Origin: Xenococcus sp. PCC 7305
GTDB lineage: Bacteria; Cyanobacteriota; Cyanobacteriia; Cyanobacteriales; Xenococcaceae
NCBI RefSeq assembly: GCF_000332055.1
Contig: NZ_ALVZ01000191.1
Location: 1 to 47,363, forward strand
Direction: 5' to 3'
DNA length: 47,363 nt
Part shown: piece by piece, positions 9,922 through 18,392 of the stretch
Numbering within the stretch: the first letter of the stretch is position 1
Layout: every line of letters starts with the position of its first letter
Notes under the pieces: model-generated
The model's input: only the letters and a program-made list of their open reading frames with translations
What the model was told of the DNA's origin: nothing
The model's database searches: none
Made by a program: the position numbers and the translations under genes

Positions 9922-10189
9922 CTATAAGCCTCTCATAGCCACGGAAAAATCAACAAAAACTTAAATTTCAAAATAAATAAAAACTTATTATGCCTTCTTC
10001 TTTATAATACAATCATATTTTCCTGAATGGGATTAAGGTTTAATCAAGATTTCATAGGGTTAAACTTAGTAATATTGCTGATGCAAATTGCTGACATGAC
10101 ATGGTAAAAATCCTAAAATTTAGGTAATAATCTAGGACACTTCCTATCTTGAGTAAAGTTTATTAACCAAAGTTTCAGTATTAAAAACT

Positions 10190-11542
10190 ATGACAAAAAA
10201 CATTCCTCTGGGCGAACTTGGTGAGATTCTTGGGGACAATTTGCTCCAGACAGTAGCAAATGGGCTCACCACATTTGCGATCGCAGCAAGCACTGATACT
10301 CGAAACTTTCCACCAGGAGGCATATTTCTTGCTTTAGAGGGAGAGCAATTTGATGGACATGATTTTGCTGCTATGGCCATTGAACAAGGAGCGACCGCCT
10401 TAATTCTGTCGCGTCAATTATCACTAACCTCTGATGTCCCACAATTTATTGTTGCGGATACTCTCACAGCCTATCAACAAATTGCCTGCTGGTGGCGCGA
10501 TCGCTTTAACATTCCGATTATTGGTGTCACGGGCTCAGTAGGGAAAACTAGCACCAAAGAATTAATTGCTGCGGTCTTGGGAACTCAAGGAAAAGTGCTC
10601 AAAACTCAAGCTAATTATAACAATGAAATTGGTGTGCCCAAAACTCTACTTGAAATCACTCCAGAACATGATTACGCCGTGATTGAAATGGCTATGCGAG
10701 GGCTAGGGGAAATTGCCTTACTGACAGATATTGCCAAGCCCACCATTGGCGTTATTACTAACGTGGGGACAGCACATATTGGACGATTGGGCTCGAAAGA
10801 AGCGATTGCCCAGGCCAAATGTGAATTATTGGCTCGGATGTCGCCCCAAAGCACCGCAATTCTTAATTATGATAATCCCTTGTTAATCGAAACCGCAGCT
10901 CAAGTATGGCAAGGTAAAACAATTACCTATGGTTTAACGGGGGGAGATCTCCAAGGAGACCTAAGCGCTCCCGATATGCTCTCACTAGCCAATAAAAAAT
11001 TTCCCTTGCCCCTTCCCGGAAGTCATAATGCAAGCAACTATTTAGCTGCGATCGCAGTTGCCCAAATTTTAGAAATCGATACTGCATGTTTAACAGCAGG
11101 CTTAACAGTCCAATTACCCAAGGGCCGAGCTCGTCGTTATCAATTATCAAATGACATTTTACTCCTTGATGAAACCTATAATGCCGGCTTTGAATCGATG
11201 CAAGCAGCCCTGAGAATGCTCAAGGCGACTCCAGGGCAAAGACATCTCGCGGTTTTAGGAACCATGAAAGAATTAGGATCTTATTCTGCGGCCTTACATC
11301 AACAAGTGGGCGTCACTGTTCAAGAGTTAGGGATTGATCGCTTACTCGTTCTAGCCGATGAACCGGAAACCGAAACTATGATTGCTGGGGCGGAGGGCGT
11401 AATTTCCGAATGTTTTCGCGATCGCGCGTTATTAGGAGATAGATTACGAGATATTATGGCCTCAGGCGATCGTATCCTGTTCAAAGCCTCTAATTCTGTG
11501 GGATTAAATCAAGTAGTAGAGGAATTACGACAAAATAGATGA
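10190..11542 (+). CDS. murF: UDP-MurNAc-tripeptide--D-Ala-D-Ala ligase
   Basis: MurF adds D-Ala-D-Ala to UDP-N-acetylmuramoyl-tripeptide in the cytoplasm, using ATP, and so makes the last soluble peptidoglycan precursor. The 450-residue protein has all three Mur ligase domains. The N-terminal domain contains STDTRNFPPGGIFLAL and the central ATPase has the P-loop VTGSVGKTSTKELI (near residues 116-129). NYNNEIGVPKTLL and VIEMAMRGLGEIALLTDIAKP are typical of MurF. The third domain has LLDETYNAGFESMQAALRML and LGTMKELG. The start ATG at 10190 gives a normal N-terminus. It is transcribed alone, with no mur neighbours, as is usual in cyanobacteria. Confidence 0.95.
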   Translation: MTKNIPLGELGEILGDNLLQTVANGLTTFAIAASTDTRNFPPGGIFLALEGEQFDGHDFAAMAIEQGATALILSRQLSLTSDVPQFIVADTLTAYQQIACWWRDRFNIPIIGVTGSVGKTSTKELIAAVLGTQGKVLKTQANYNNEIGVPKTLLEITPEHDYAVIEMAMRGLGEIALLTDIAKPTIGVITNVGTAHIGRLGSKEAIAQAKCELLARMSPQSTAILNYDNPLLIETAAQVWQGKTITYGLTGGDLQGDLSAPDMLSLANKKFPLPLPGSHNASNYLAAIAVAQILEIDTACLTAGLTVQLPKGRARRYQLSNDILLLDETYNAGFESMQAALRMLKATPGQRHLAVLGTMKELGSYSAALHQQVGVTVQELGIDRLLVLADEPETETMIAGAEGVISECFRDRALLGDRLRDIMASGDRILFKASNSVGLNQVVEELRQNR

Positions 11543-11653
11543 GCTTGGAGATCGTCATAACCTCAAATTAGTGAGAAAATAAGAGCATCATTAAGGAAAG
11601 TGAAATTAAAGAGAGATTTTAGTTTTCACTAATAGCTAGAGAGATCAAATACC

Positions 11654-12088
11654 ATGAACTTGAAATTACTAGTCACTATTGGATTCTTAACTACCTTTGC
11701 GATCGCCAATCCTAGCAATGCGGAAAATCCAGCTCATGTTCAACAGCTCCTAACCACTGGAGAATGTCCTAGCTGCGACTTACAAGGAGCAAATCTAGAA
11801 AATACACATTTAATTGGGGCAGATTTACGAGGGGCCAATCTCATCGGGGCAAGCCTGATAGGTGCTAATTTGGAGGGAGCAGATTTGACCAATGCTAAAT
11901 TAGAGAATGCCAACTTAACAGCTTCCTTTTTGACTAATTCCAGTCTCAATCAAGCCGACCTTGATCAAGCAAATTTAACTGCGGCAACAGTAATTGACGC
12001 CGATGTTTCTGGAGCTTCAATGACAGATTTAAATCTGACAAATGCCATTATTCACCATACAGGGATTGGGGTTGGAGGTTCAGACTAA
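11654..12088 (+). CDS. Secreted pentapeptide-repeat protein
   Basis: A 144-residue protein. It starts with a signal peptide (KLLVTIGFLTTFAIANPSNA, cleavage likely near residue 23) and a short spacer with CPSCDL. It continues with about 14 tandem A(N/D)LxX pentapeptides, including GANLENTHLIGADLRGANLI, and loses regularity towards the end. Such repeats fold into a right-handed quadrilateral beta-helix. The two cysteines in TGECPSCDL just before the repeats recur in many cyanobacterial secreted pentapeptide proteins and could form a disulfide in the periplasm. No catalytic motif is present. A repeat structure of this kind is a binding or scaffold surface, and the specific role is unknown. It follows murF by about 110 bases with its own AT-rich leader. 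Confidence 0.88.
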   Translation: MNLKLLVTIGFLTTFAIANPSNAENPAHVQQLLTTGECPSCDLQGANLENTHLIGADLRGANLIGASLIGANLEGADLTNAKLENANLTASFLTNSSLNQADLDQANLTAATVIDADVSGASMTDLNLTNAIIHHTGIGVGGSD

Positions 12089-12173
12089 AGACATCACCAA
12101 TTTAACTGGAGAAACCCGTGCCAAGACAGCTTGATGATAGGATTGGCTGTGTCTTTAATTAGAGATTCCCATT

Positions 12174-12632
12174 ATGAGTTTCCGCTTTATAACAGTAATA
12201 TTGTTGTCTTGTTGTCTATGGATGACTAGTTTTATAATTGCACCTCAAGCCAGTGCCTTGACATCCATTGAGTTATTCGACCTAGATTATGAACTTTGTA
12301 CAGGAGACAAAGCTCAAGGTGGTGGTGTAAGTAGTGGCAGTCTGCGTCCAGCCAGTTGCTTTTTAATTATCGGAAAGGCTGAAAATACTTCGGGAAAGCC
12401 AGTTGTTGACGCCGACGTATACGGACGAATCTACGATGCTAACCACAACCCAATCATGGCAAACCGTAGCAGAGTTGGGGGCATCCTCTATGTACCTCCA
12501 GGTGTTAGCGATTTTCAAATCAGAATTAGTGTTCCGACTACTCAACCAACACCCTTGATACTTGACAAATTTAAAGCCTCTGGCTTTACAGGAAAAGTAC
12601 GCCCTTATTACTACGATGACTTCCAACGCTGA
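12174..12632 (+). CDS. Small secreted protein of unknown function
   Basis: A 152-residue protein with a clear signal peptide (FITVILLSCCLWMTSFIIAP, then QASA as cleavage box near residue 28). The mature part, about 124 residues, opens with a segment containing two cysteines (ELCTGD and ASCFLIIGKAENTSG) that may pair in the periplasm. It continues as alternating beta-strand-like stretches (VVDADVYGRIYDANHNPI, GGILYVPPGVSDFQIRISVP), suggesting a compact beta-sandwich. The pattern is reminiscent of small FxLYD-like or Ig-like exported domains, but I cannot assign it. It lies 85 bases after the pentapeptide gene on the same strand, so both could be one transcript. Confidence 0.75.
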   Translation: MSFRFITVILLSCCLWMTSFIIAPQASALTSIELFDLDYELCTGDKAQGGGVSSGSLRPASCFLIIGKAENTSGKPVVDADVYGRIYDANHNPIMANRSRVGGILYVPPGVSDFQIRISVPTTQPTPLILDKFKASGFTGKVRPYYYDDFQR

Positions 12633-12681
12633 ATTAGCATAGGCTCCAGACGTTAGAGTACAGGGACAGGGTAATAGCAGA

Positions 12682-12960
12682 TTAAATTAGGGCTCTTGTA
12701 ATCAAGGGAGCTAAAGCACCTTGGATAAACTGTAAAGCTATAATGGCTAAAATTGCGGAAAAGTCTATCCCACCCAAGGGTGGGATAATAGAACGAAAAA
12801 TGTTTAAATAGGGGTCGGTGATGGGGCTCAGGAAGGAAATAATATTATTTGCCCACTCAGCAGTTTGAAACCAAGATAATAAAATTCTCGCGATCAAAAG
12901 ATAGCCATATATCTCAAGAAACTTATAAAGACTCACCACTATAAGAGCTACTGGATCCAT
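12682..12960 (-). CDS. ylmG: YggT/YlmG (Ycf19) family membrane protein
   Basis: A 92-residue integral membrane protein with two transmembrane segments (about residues 5-27 and 65-90). They are linked by the family signature ARILLSWFQ and the loop SFLSPITDPYLNIFRSIIPPLGGIDFSAI. The motif T(D/E)P-x-L-x-x-(I/F)-R-x-x-(I/L)-P-P is diagnostic. In cyanobacteria and chloroplasts, YlmG proteins have been linked to nucleoid and thylakoid distribution; in other bacteria they sit near division genes. No division gene neighbours it here. It converges on the secreted protein gene with 49 bases between stops. Confidence 0.9.
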   Translation of the reverse strand: MDPVALIVVSLYKFLEIYGYLLIARILLSWFQTAEWANNIISFLSPITDPYLNIFRSIIPPLGGIDFSAILAIIALQFIQGALAPLITRALI

Positions 12961-13316
12961 AAATCTAAATTCTCCAATACATATTTTAAGTTTGTTTCTC
13001 CGATTATACTAGCTTGATCACCTTCACAATTTAAAGTGGCGTTTGCCGACCGTGAAATCCCACTCTCACGACCAACAGATCAAAATTTCTTTGTTGATGA
13101 AGTAAAAGTCAGGGGCCCCTCACTTCAATTGATTTTTCCGACAGCACAATGTGAGATTGAACCAACCATAATTCATCTGTATAATAATCTGTCTTAAGGA
13201 TTGACTACGACTTAATACGGAATAACCTCAATAACTTTGTTGTAGAAAGCATATAGTTTCAGATATTTTTTGTCTCTTCATCAAAACTTTACTCTTTAAC
13301 TCATCTTGCTTATACG
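12961..13316. other. Intergenic region with a possible gene relic
   Basis: About 590 bases separate ylmG from the first vWA gene. The part from 13018 to 13197 is open for 60 codons on the plus strand and closes with TAA. It lacks a good start or ribosome binding site and matches no family I know. It is richer in G and C than its surroundings and contains the perfect 10-base palindrome AGGGGCCCCT. It may be a decayed gene or nothing. The remainder up to the vWA promoter is AT-rich without a visible feature. Confidence 0.3.
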
Positions 13317-13318
13317 TT

Positions 13319-13378
13319 CTTAACAATCAAAAGTAGTAGTTTTATGGATTTACTTATCTATAAATGAGTTGTTATCGT
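13319..13378 (+). promoter_or_regulatory. Shared promoter module, copy 1 (vWA gene 1)
   Basis: CTTAACAAT at 13319-13327, a -35-like TTTACT at 13349-13354 and an extended -10, TGtTATCGT, with its hexamer at 13373-13378 (18-base spacer). The box-to-hexamer distance (30 bases) and the TGGATT just before the -35 recur in two more copies (15812-15871 and 18178-18236). Just downstream, TATTACA..GAAG...AGTTGAT is also shared with copy 2. The predicted leader is about 165 bases. Confidence 0.6.
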
Positions 13379-13410
13379 ATTACAAGAAGAGAAGTTGATA
13401 AATCTTCTAT

Positions 13411-13425
13411 TTAGCTTAAAGCTAA
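13411..13425. promoter_or_regulatory. 15-base palindrome in the vWA gene 1 leader
   Basis: TTAGCTTAAAGCTAA is a perfect inverted repeat (7-base arms around one A), about 35 bases after the predicted -10 and about 127 bases before the ATG. It could be an operator or a small RNA hairpin. The arm sequence is not repeated in the other two leaders, so it is not part of the shared module. Confidence 0.35.
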
Positions 13426-13551
13426 TTTATTTTAAAATATTAAATTTGATGCTTACAAGGAGCGAAAAACTCCAGCCAAACAAACTTTTTTTTATTTTGG
13501 TATACACAATAAGCACTGACCAAGAGCAGTAAACACACTAGGTGAAATCTT

Positions 13552-15558
13552 ATGCTTAAATTTATTAATTCTAAAAAACTTATAGCTAATACTCTTTTAG
13601 CGGGAATGATCATTACTGGAAGTTTTGCCATCACATCCAGCGAAAATAAAGTGCAAGCAGATTCTTGCAACAATAATGGTCACGGCAATAATTCAGCTAC
13701 TTATACTAGCTTAATTAATGAGGGTGTTACTCACGTGATAACAGTTGATAACTTTGATCCTAGTAATCCAGGGAATAAAAAAAGTCATTTAATAAATGCA
13801 TTGGAGACAGGCAAAACTTCGGCAAATGGGATGACTATCAATTACAGTAATGGGCCTTTTAATTTAAGCAATGAGCAAGCTAATTATATTGTCGATAATC
13901 TTCCCGATCTAGAATATTCTAATAATTGTACTGACGGAGAAGAACCTAATCTTCAGGCTTCTGGAGAGGTTTCACCTAGTTCTTTTTCTGAAGAGACACG
14001 GGTTGCTAAAACTGTCGAATTGGAAAGGACTGTTGAACTTGACTTAGAAGCTCTATCACAAGATACTCCAACAGGGAACTATATCAAACCTGAGAAGTTA
14101 GATGTATTATTTTTGGCTGATAATACAGGAAGCATGGGCCCGGCGATCGCCAATGTCAAAGCTCATGCCAAAGATCTCCTGGATAAATTAGAAGCTGAGT
14201 ATGCCGATGTAGAATTTGGGGTGGCTTACTATAGAAGAGATCCGAGAGAATGGAGTAGCAGAGCATACGACAGAAAAATTGGGCAAACAACCGAAACAAT
14301 CGAAATTACAGTTCAAGATACTGAAACAGTGGTAGTTGATACAGTAGCCTGTACTAAGACTTGGACGTTTAACAAAGTCGATCCCAACAGAAGTGATAAA
14401 CCTTATAAATATAGAGTCAGAACTACAGATTCATCAGGCAAAAAACTCAAAGATCAATGGCCCTGGTCAAATGATGGAGACTTAGATGGCAAGACCGAGT
14501 CTTGTACATTTGACATAACAGAAAAAGTGAATGTGGGGGAGCCATACACAGAAACTAAAACGAAAAAAGTCAACGTTTATGAGAGAACTCCTCGGGAAAA
14601 TCTATCTTATAAGCTTCTAGAAGCTGTAGAAGGTGGAAATAAAAATAATGCAGTAGCAGCGATTAATCAATGGAGAGCAATTGACAAAGGAGATTGGGCT
14701 GAAGGGGGTTTCTTTGGCTTGCATCAGGCTGCAACTAATGGAGCTCCAACACCTGAATATACTAGCAATCCTGGCGATTCTAACAATCCTGACTATCCAG
14801 GGGCAGAGGTTTACTCTACAGGATATAACTATCTGCTACAAGGAACAGCAGCAGGCTATGACCCAGCAGATTATGACGAAGCTTATAACACCAAATGGCG
14901 ATCAGATGCGGACATGAAGCTTATTGTTATGTTCGGCGATGCTAAGTCTCATACTAAGACCATAAATCAAGCAGACACCATTCAAGCCTTAAAAGATAAT
15001 GGGATTACTGTAGTGATGATTAATGTCGATACAATCACAGGAGATGAAGCAAAAGAAGTTGAGTTAGGACTTACTGTTGCAGATGACGGACTTGATGCAA
15101 ATGGTCAAGGTTCTAGTATTGTCGCTGCAACTAATGGTAAATATTCCGAAGTTGACAATGATATTCTGGTTGAGCTTTTAAACGGGCCGCCTATTGATCA
15201 TTCCGATAATTACTGTAATGGTCTTGCAGAAATGGATCTTGTTTGCACCATATTAAGTTCAGTGGGCGATGCGGCTGTTGTTCCTGAAGTAATTACTACT
15301 TACCCTAAAATTGATATTAATTTTCGGACTGCGGCAGCAACTCCAGTTCCTGACCTAACTATTGAATACGAATGCATAGATGAGCTGGGATGCACAAATG
15401 TAGGACATGAAGAGAAACGTAAATTCCTCATGAAAGTTACAGGATATATTCCAGACAATTACGATTTTAAGACTGAAGTTTTTGATATTAGTAATCCAAC
15501 TGCTCCTGTTGACGGAGCAATAGCAGATAACAACATTAAAATCCTCAATGTAGATTAA
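13552..15558 (+). CDS. Secreted von Willebrand A domain protein 1
   Basis: A 668-residue exported protein. The signal peptide covers about residues 1-36 (hydrophobic ANTLLAGMIITGSFAIT, cleavage near VQA). Then follow an N-terminal region of about 150 residues with no known fold and a vWA domain starting VLFLADNTGSM. Its metal site motif is Asp190-x-Thr-x-Ser, the usual DxSxS with Thr for Ser, and the later Asp of the site is in LIVMFGDAKSH. The vWA domain is split by an insert of about 110 residues (roughly 225-335) with Trp-Pro-Trp and paired cysteines. The C-terminal ~90 residues form a beta-rich domain (IDINFRTAAATPVPDLTIEY to the end, ...KILNVD). The vWA protein at 16385 has the same order of parts. 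Such domains bind protein or matrix ligands through a divalent metal; the ligand is unknown. No sortase or PEP-CTERM signal is visible. Confidence 0.82.
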   Translation: MLKFINSKKLIANTLLAGMIITGSFAITSSENKVQADSCNNNGHGNNSATYTSLINEGVTHVITVDNFDPSNPGNKKSHLINALETGKTSANGMTINYSNGPFNLSNEQANYIVDNLPDLEYSNNCTDGEEPNLQASGEVSPSSFSEETRVAKTVELERTVELDLEALSQDTPTGNYIKPEKLDVLFLADNTGSMGPAIANVKAHAKDLLDKLEAEYADVEFGVAYYRRDPREWSSRAYDRKIGQTTETIEITVQDTETVVVDTVACTKTWTFNKVDPNRSDKPYKYRVRTTDSSGKKLKDQWPWSNDGDLDGKTESCTFDITEKVNVGEPYTETKTKKVNVYERTPRENLSYKLLEAVEGGNKNNAVAAINQWRAIDKGDWAEGGFFGLHQAATNGAPTPEYTSNPGDSNNPDYPGAEVYSTGYNYLLQGTAAGYDPADYDEAYNTKWRSDADMKLIVMFGDAKSHTKTINQADTIQALKDNGITVVMINVDTITGDEAKEVELGLTVADDGLDANGQGSSIVAATNGKYSEVDNDILVELLNGPPIDHSDNYCNGLAEMDLVCTILSSVGDAAVVPEVITTYPKIDINFRTAAATPVPDLTIEYECIDELGCTNVGHEEKRKFLMKVTGYIPDNYDFKTEVFDISNPTAPVDGAIADNNIKILNVD

Positions 15559-15582
15559 ATTATTGGAAATTAAAACTAAGAC

Positions 15583-15612
15583 AGATCGTCTGGCAAAAGG
15601 CGATCTTTTTTT
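15583..15612 (+). terminator. Rho-independent terminator after vWA gene 1
   Basis: An 8-bp stem AGATCGTC / GGCGATCT (one G-T wobble) with loop TGGCAAAA is followed by seven T. It begins 25 bases after the stop codon of the vWA gene, and so ends that transcript before the next shared promoter module. Confidence 0.8.
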
Positions 15613-15811
15613 ATGGATAGATATATGTTTTAAAAAATATATTGTGTCAACCTATCTATTAACACTGAGTTACGAAAATATACTTAATTTTTCTGAATAA
15701 CGATACTTATTTTACAAAATCAATTTTTGATTATTAGTATTTTTTATTTAAATCGAGTAAACTCCATCTCTTTATTAAAAGTTTACCGATTATCGGCTTG
15801 ATTTGCAGCAA
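15613..15811. other. AT-rich intergenic stretch
   Basis: Part of a 407-base gap between the first vWA gene and the small secreted gene. Up to the promoter module at 15812 I see only AT-rich sequence, with no open frame, RNA gene or clear repeat. The phrase TTATTTTACAAA near 15708 recurs near 18047 before the fibro-slime gene, so it may belong to the same regulatory region. Confidence 0.4.
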
Positions 15812-15871
15812 CTTAATAATAAAAATTCGTGGTTTTCTGGATTTACTTTTATACAAAGAGATTGCTATTGT
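15812..15871 (+). promoter_or_regulatory. Shared promoter module, copy 2 (small secreted + vWA gene 2)
   Basis: CTTAATAAT at 15812-15820, TTTACT at 15842-15847 and extended -10 TGcTATTGT with its hexamer at 15866-15871. The box lies 30 bases before the -35 and the spacer is 18 bases, exactly as in copy 1. The next gene starts at 15966, giving a leader near 90 bases. Confidence 0.6.
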
Positions 15872-15965
15872 ATTACAGAAGGCAGTTGATGAGTAACTTC
15901 AATTTGCTTTCAATTTAATTTTTACTTTTTCTGCAATAAGACACAGATCAACTAAATTTACTATC

Positions 15966-16244
15966 ATGAAAAAACTAATCTCTTTATCTATTATTTCTCT
16001 AGCTGTTTTTATTCCCAACATTGCTTTGTCTAGCCCTCCAGCCCAGGAGATGTCATCGGAAGAAAAAGCAATTATCCGTCAATTTGTGTGCAGCAACGAG
16101 GACTATACAAGAGGGGACGTCATATCAGCAATTAATAGTTCTAACCTTTCAATTTCCAACTCGCAAAGAAATGAACTAGCCGATGCAGTCATGAATGGGC
16201 AACAAATGCCCGAAGAAAACAAAGCTTTAATATGTGAAAACTAG
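15966..16244 (+). CDS. Small secreted protein of unknown function
   Basis: A 92-residue exported protein: signal peptide MKKLISLSIISLAVFIPNIA with cleavage near residue 22 (ALS-SPP), leaving a mature chain of about 70 residues. The mature part is helical and carries two cysteines (RQFVCSNED near residue 41 and ALICEN at the end) placed to form one disulfide that closes the helices on each other. The pattern of SSEEKAIIRQFVCSNEDYTRGDVISAINSS is not one I recognise. It sits between the two vWA genes, directly after promoter copy 2 and 140 bases before vWA gene 2. The two are probably co-transcribed, and it could be a small partner of the vWA proteins. Confidence 0.7.
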   Translation: MKKLISLSIISLAVFIPNIALSSPPAQEMSSEEKAIIRQFVCSNEDYTRGDVISAINSSNLSISNSQRNELADAVMNGQQMPEENKALICEN

Positions 16245-16384
16245 AACAATAGAAAGTAATAGATAATTTTTTGATTAACTATTGATGTCTATATCTAAAT
16301 AGATTTGCTACTACTCTTGATATCAAAATTATCCAATTTTTTTGAATTATCAGTCTGATCCACAAAGAAGGAAAGGTTATTATA

Positions 16385-17854
16385 ATGTCGAATTTTGCTA
16401 TTTTGAAAACACTTACTAAAAACAAGCTACTTGCTGCTTCTTTGCTGTCCGCTGGTTTTGTCGGACTATTTGCAACAACCTCTTTTGCCGGCAACCCTAC
16501 TGGCACCATAACCAACGATGATTTCTCTATAGATGAAGGGGTTGGCAACACCATCACTTTGGACAGAGTTGTCACTGTAAACCTTGATAATTTAGTCGAA
16601 ACCATTACAGAAACTGTAATTGGGGCTCCCAATAAAGTAGATATTCTGTTTTTGGCTGATAATACAGGGAGTATGGGAGATGAAATTGCCAATGTTCAAG
16701 TAAATGCTCAAGACATACTAAATGATCTAAGAGCGGCATATGTAGACACTACAGATATTAAGTTTGGGGTGGCTAGATATTATGGTGCCCCCAAAGAATA
16801 TAGTGCTTATTACTCTTCTTATTGTTCCTGCTATGTAAATGCTAATAGTGTGCCTGGCGATAAAAAAATAACCGGCACAACAACAGTTACCGAAACTACT
16901 ACTACTACTTACACATATAAATATTGGACTTATTACTATGGCTATTGGTACAAATATGATTTTGTAACTTTAGATTCAGACGGAAATCAAATCGATAGTG
17001 GTGATGTTTGGAAATGGTCATACAATGGCTCTAGTTATACAGAGAACTCAACAGAAAATATCACAGAAAATGTATATGGCGATCCGGTAGAGATGGATTC
17101 CTATGAGCTTCAAGTAGCAATTGGGGGAACGGATGCAGAAATTCTTCAAGCAATAGGCACAACGTCATCGGCAGATGATGCTTACAGTTGGAAAGCTTCA
17201 GGAGGAAAAGATTGGCCAGAAGCTAACTTCTTCGCATTGCACCAAGCTGCGACTTCCGGTGCCGCAACCACTTTAGGTTGGCAGACTGGTTATGATACCA
17301 GTTGGCGTGATGATGCAATGAAAATCATTGTATGGTTTGGGGATGCTCCTTCTCACACTAGCGATACAACTGAAAGTGAGGTAACTACTGCTTTAAATAA
17401 TAATAAAATCCAGGTTGTCGCAGTTAATGTAGGTTCTGGTAGCAATACTATTAATAAAAACAGCCAGGCTACAAATATTACAACGGCAACAACTGGTGAG
17501 TATGCAGTGAGTACTGCAAATAATGTAGCCAGTACGATGGAAACTTTAATTGGAAATGCAGTAGATAGCTATACAGCTACAACTACAACCACAACTACTC
17601 CCATAATTGATATTGACTTTCGTACTTCTAATGCGACTCCCATTCCCCCTGGACTAACAGTTACCTATGTTTGTACTGATACTCATCCCAGTGGCTGTAA
17701 TGATGTTTTGAATGGAGAAACGCGTAATTTTCAGATGATTGTTGAAGGTTATAACGCTGGTAGTTACAATTTTGAAACTGAAGTATTTGATATTGACACT
17801 AGTAATGAAGTAGTGGATGCTGATAATACTATTAATATTCACAATATTGACTAA
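16385..17854 (+). CDS. Secreted von Willebrand A domain protein 2
   Basis: A 489-residue exported relative of the protein at 13552. The signal peptide is about residues 1-36 (LLAASLLSAGFVGLFATTSFA then GNP). The vWA domain starts ILFLADNTGSM with Asp92-x-Thr-x-Ser as metal motif and a later Asp in IIVWFGDAPSHT. An insert splits it at the same place as in protein 1. Here the insert is rich in Tyr, Trp and Thr (for example YYSSYCSCY and WTYYYGYWYKY) yet keeps the frame WKWSYNGSSYTENSTENITE against WPWSNDG...ITE of protein 1. A Thr run (TATTTTTTTP) links to the same C-terminal beta domain (IDIDFRTSNATPIPPGLTV, ending NIHNID). The protein lacks the ~100-residue N-terminal region of protein 1. A ribosome binding site AAGGAAAGG precedes the ATG. 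Confidence 0.82.
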   Translation: MSNFAILKTLTKNKLLAASLLSAGFVGLFATTSFAGNPTGTITNDDFSIDEGVGNTITLDRVVTVNLDNLVETITETVIGAPNKVDILFLADNTGSMGDEIANVQVNAQDILNDLRAAYVDTTDIKFGVARYYGAPKEYSAYYSSYCSCYVNANSVPGDKKITGTTTVTETTTTTYTYKYWTYYYGYWYKYDFVTLDSDGNQIDSGDVWKWSYNGSSYTENSTENITENVYGDPVEMDSYELQVAIGGTDAEILQAIGTTSSADDAYSWKASGGKDWPEANFFALHQAATSGAATTLGWQTGYDTSWRDDAMKIIVWFGDAPSHTSDTTESEVTTALNNNKIQVVAVNVGSGSNTINKNSQATNITTATTGEYAVSTANNVASTMETLIGNAVDSYTATTTTTTTPIIDIDFRTSNATPIPPGLTVTYVCTDTHPSGCNDVLNGETRNFQMIVEGYNAGSYNFETEVFDIDTSNEVVDADNTINIHNID

Positions 17855-17915
17855 ATTTCAAAAGCTTTAAGCTTGCAATCTTTTTAGATTACCAATTAAA
17901 TAACCTTTCGTGAAA

Positions 17916-17951
17916 ATAGCGATTGTCTTTCTAGGTGATCGCGATTTTTTT
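17916..17951 (+). terminator. Rho-independent terminator after vWA gene 2
   Basis: ATAGCGAT and ATCGCGAT pair over eight positions with one mismatch and a 14-base loop, and are followed by seven T. It starts about 60 bases after the stop codon of vWA gene 2. Confidence 0.65.
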
Positions 17952-18177
17952 GTGGTAAATAAAATTTTTTGATGGACGATATTTTTTAACAAATTTTCAC
18001 TTGAAAATGAATTATGCAAATACCCTTAAAAATTTTGATAATTTATATTTATTTTACAAAGAAATATGTTACTTATTGGGAAATTTATTTATATAAAAGT
18101 CACTAATTTTTATCACTTAAACAAAGATAATAATAAATCTGATATTTAGCACTATATTCATAATTATTTCATCATAA
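17952..18177. other. AT-rich intergenic stretch before the fibro-slime gene
   Basis: First part of the 538-base gap before 18393. It is very AT-rich, with no open frame or RNA gene that I can see. It contains TTATTTTACAAA near 18047, also present before copy 2 of the promoter module. Confidence 0.4.
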
Positions 18178-18236
18178 CTTAATAATAAAGTTTAGTAGTA
18201 TTTTGGATTACATACATGCTTTTAGGCTGCTATTCT
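18178..18236 (+). promoter_or_regulatory. Shared promoter module, copy 3 (fibro-slime gene)
   Basis: CTTAATAAT at 18178-18186, TTACAT at 18208-18213 as -35 (17-base spacer) and extended -10 TGcTATTCT with its hexamer at 18231-18236. TGGATT overlaps the -35 as in the other copies, and the box-to-hexamer distance is again 30 bases. The leader is about 150 bases long. Confidence 0.55.
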
Positions 18237-18260
18237 ATATATAGCAAGACAAAAAAACTT

Positions 18261-18293
18261 TGATTTTGTTTTAAGTCAAAAAATACAAAATCA
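18261..18293 (+). promoter_or_regulatory. Hairpin in the fibro-slime leader
   Basis: TGATTTTGT (18261-18269) and ACAAAATCA (18285-18293) are perfect 9-base arms around a 15-base loop. CTTTG before and CAAAG after can extend the stem across a small bulge. It lies inside the predicted 5' leader and about 100 bases before the ATG, so it may be an RNA stem or an operator. Confidence 0.4.
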
Positions 18294-18392
18294 CAAAGCC
18301 AATAATTCAGATAAGTAACCTAAGAGATTTTACCTATACGATAAAAATTATTTTACTTATCATTTAACCATAAGAAGAGAAGTATATTTTCA

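Noticed and set aside
13411-13425. Palindrome TTAGCTTAAAGCTAA as part of the shared promoter
   Set aside because: Not present in the other two leaders; kept only as a local feature.
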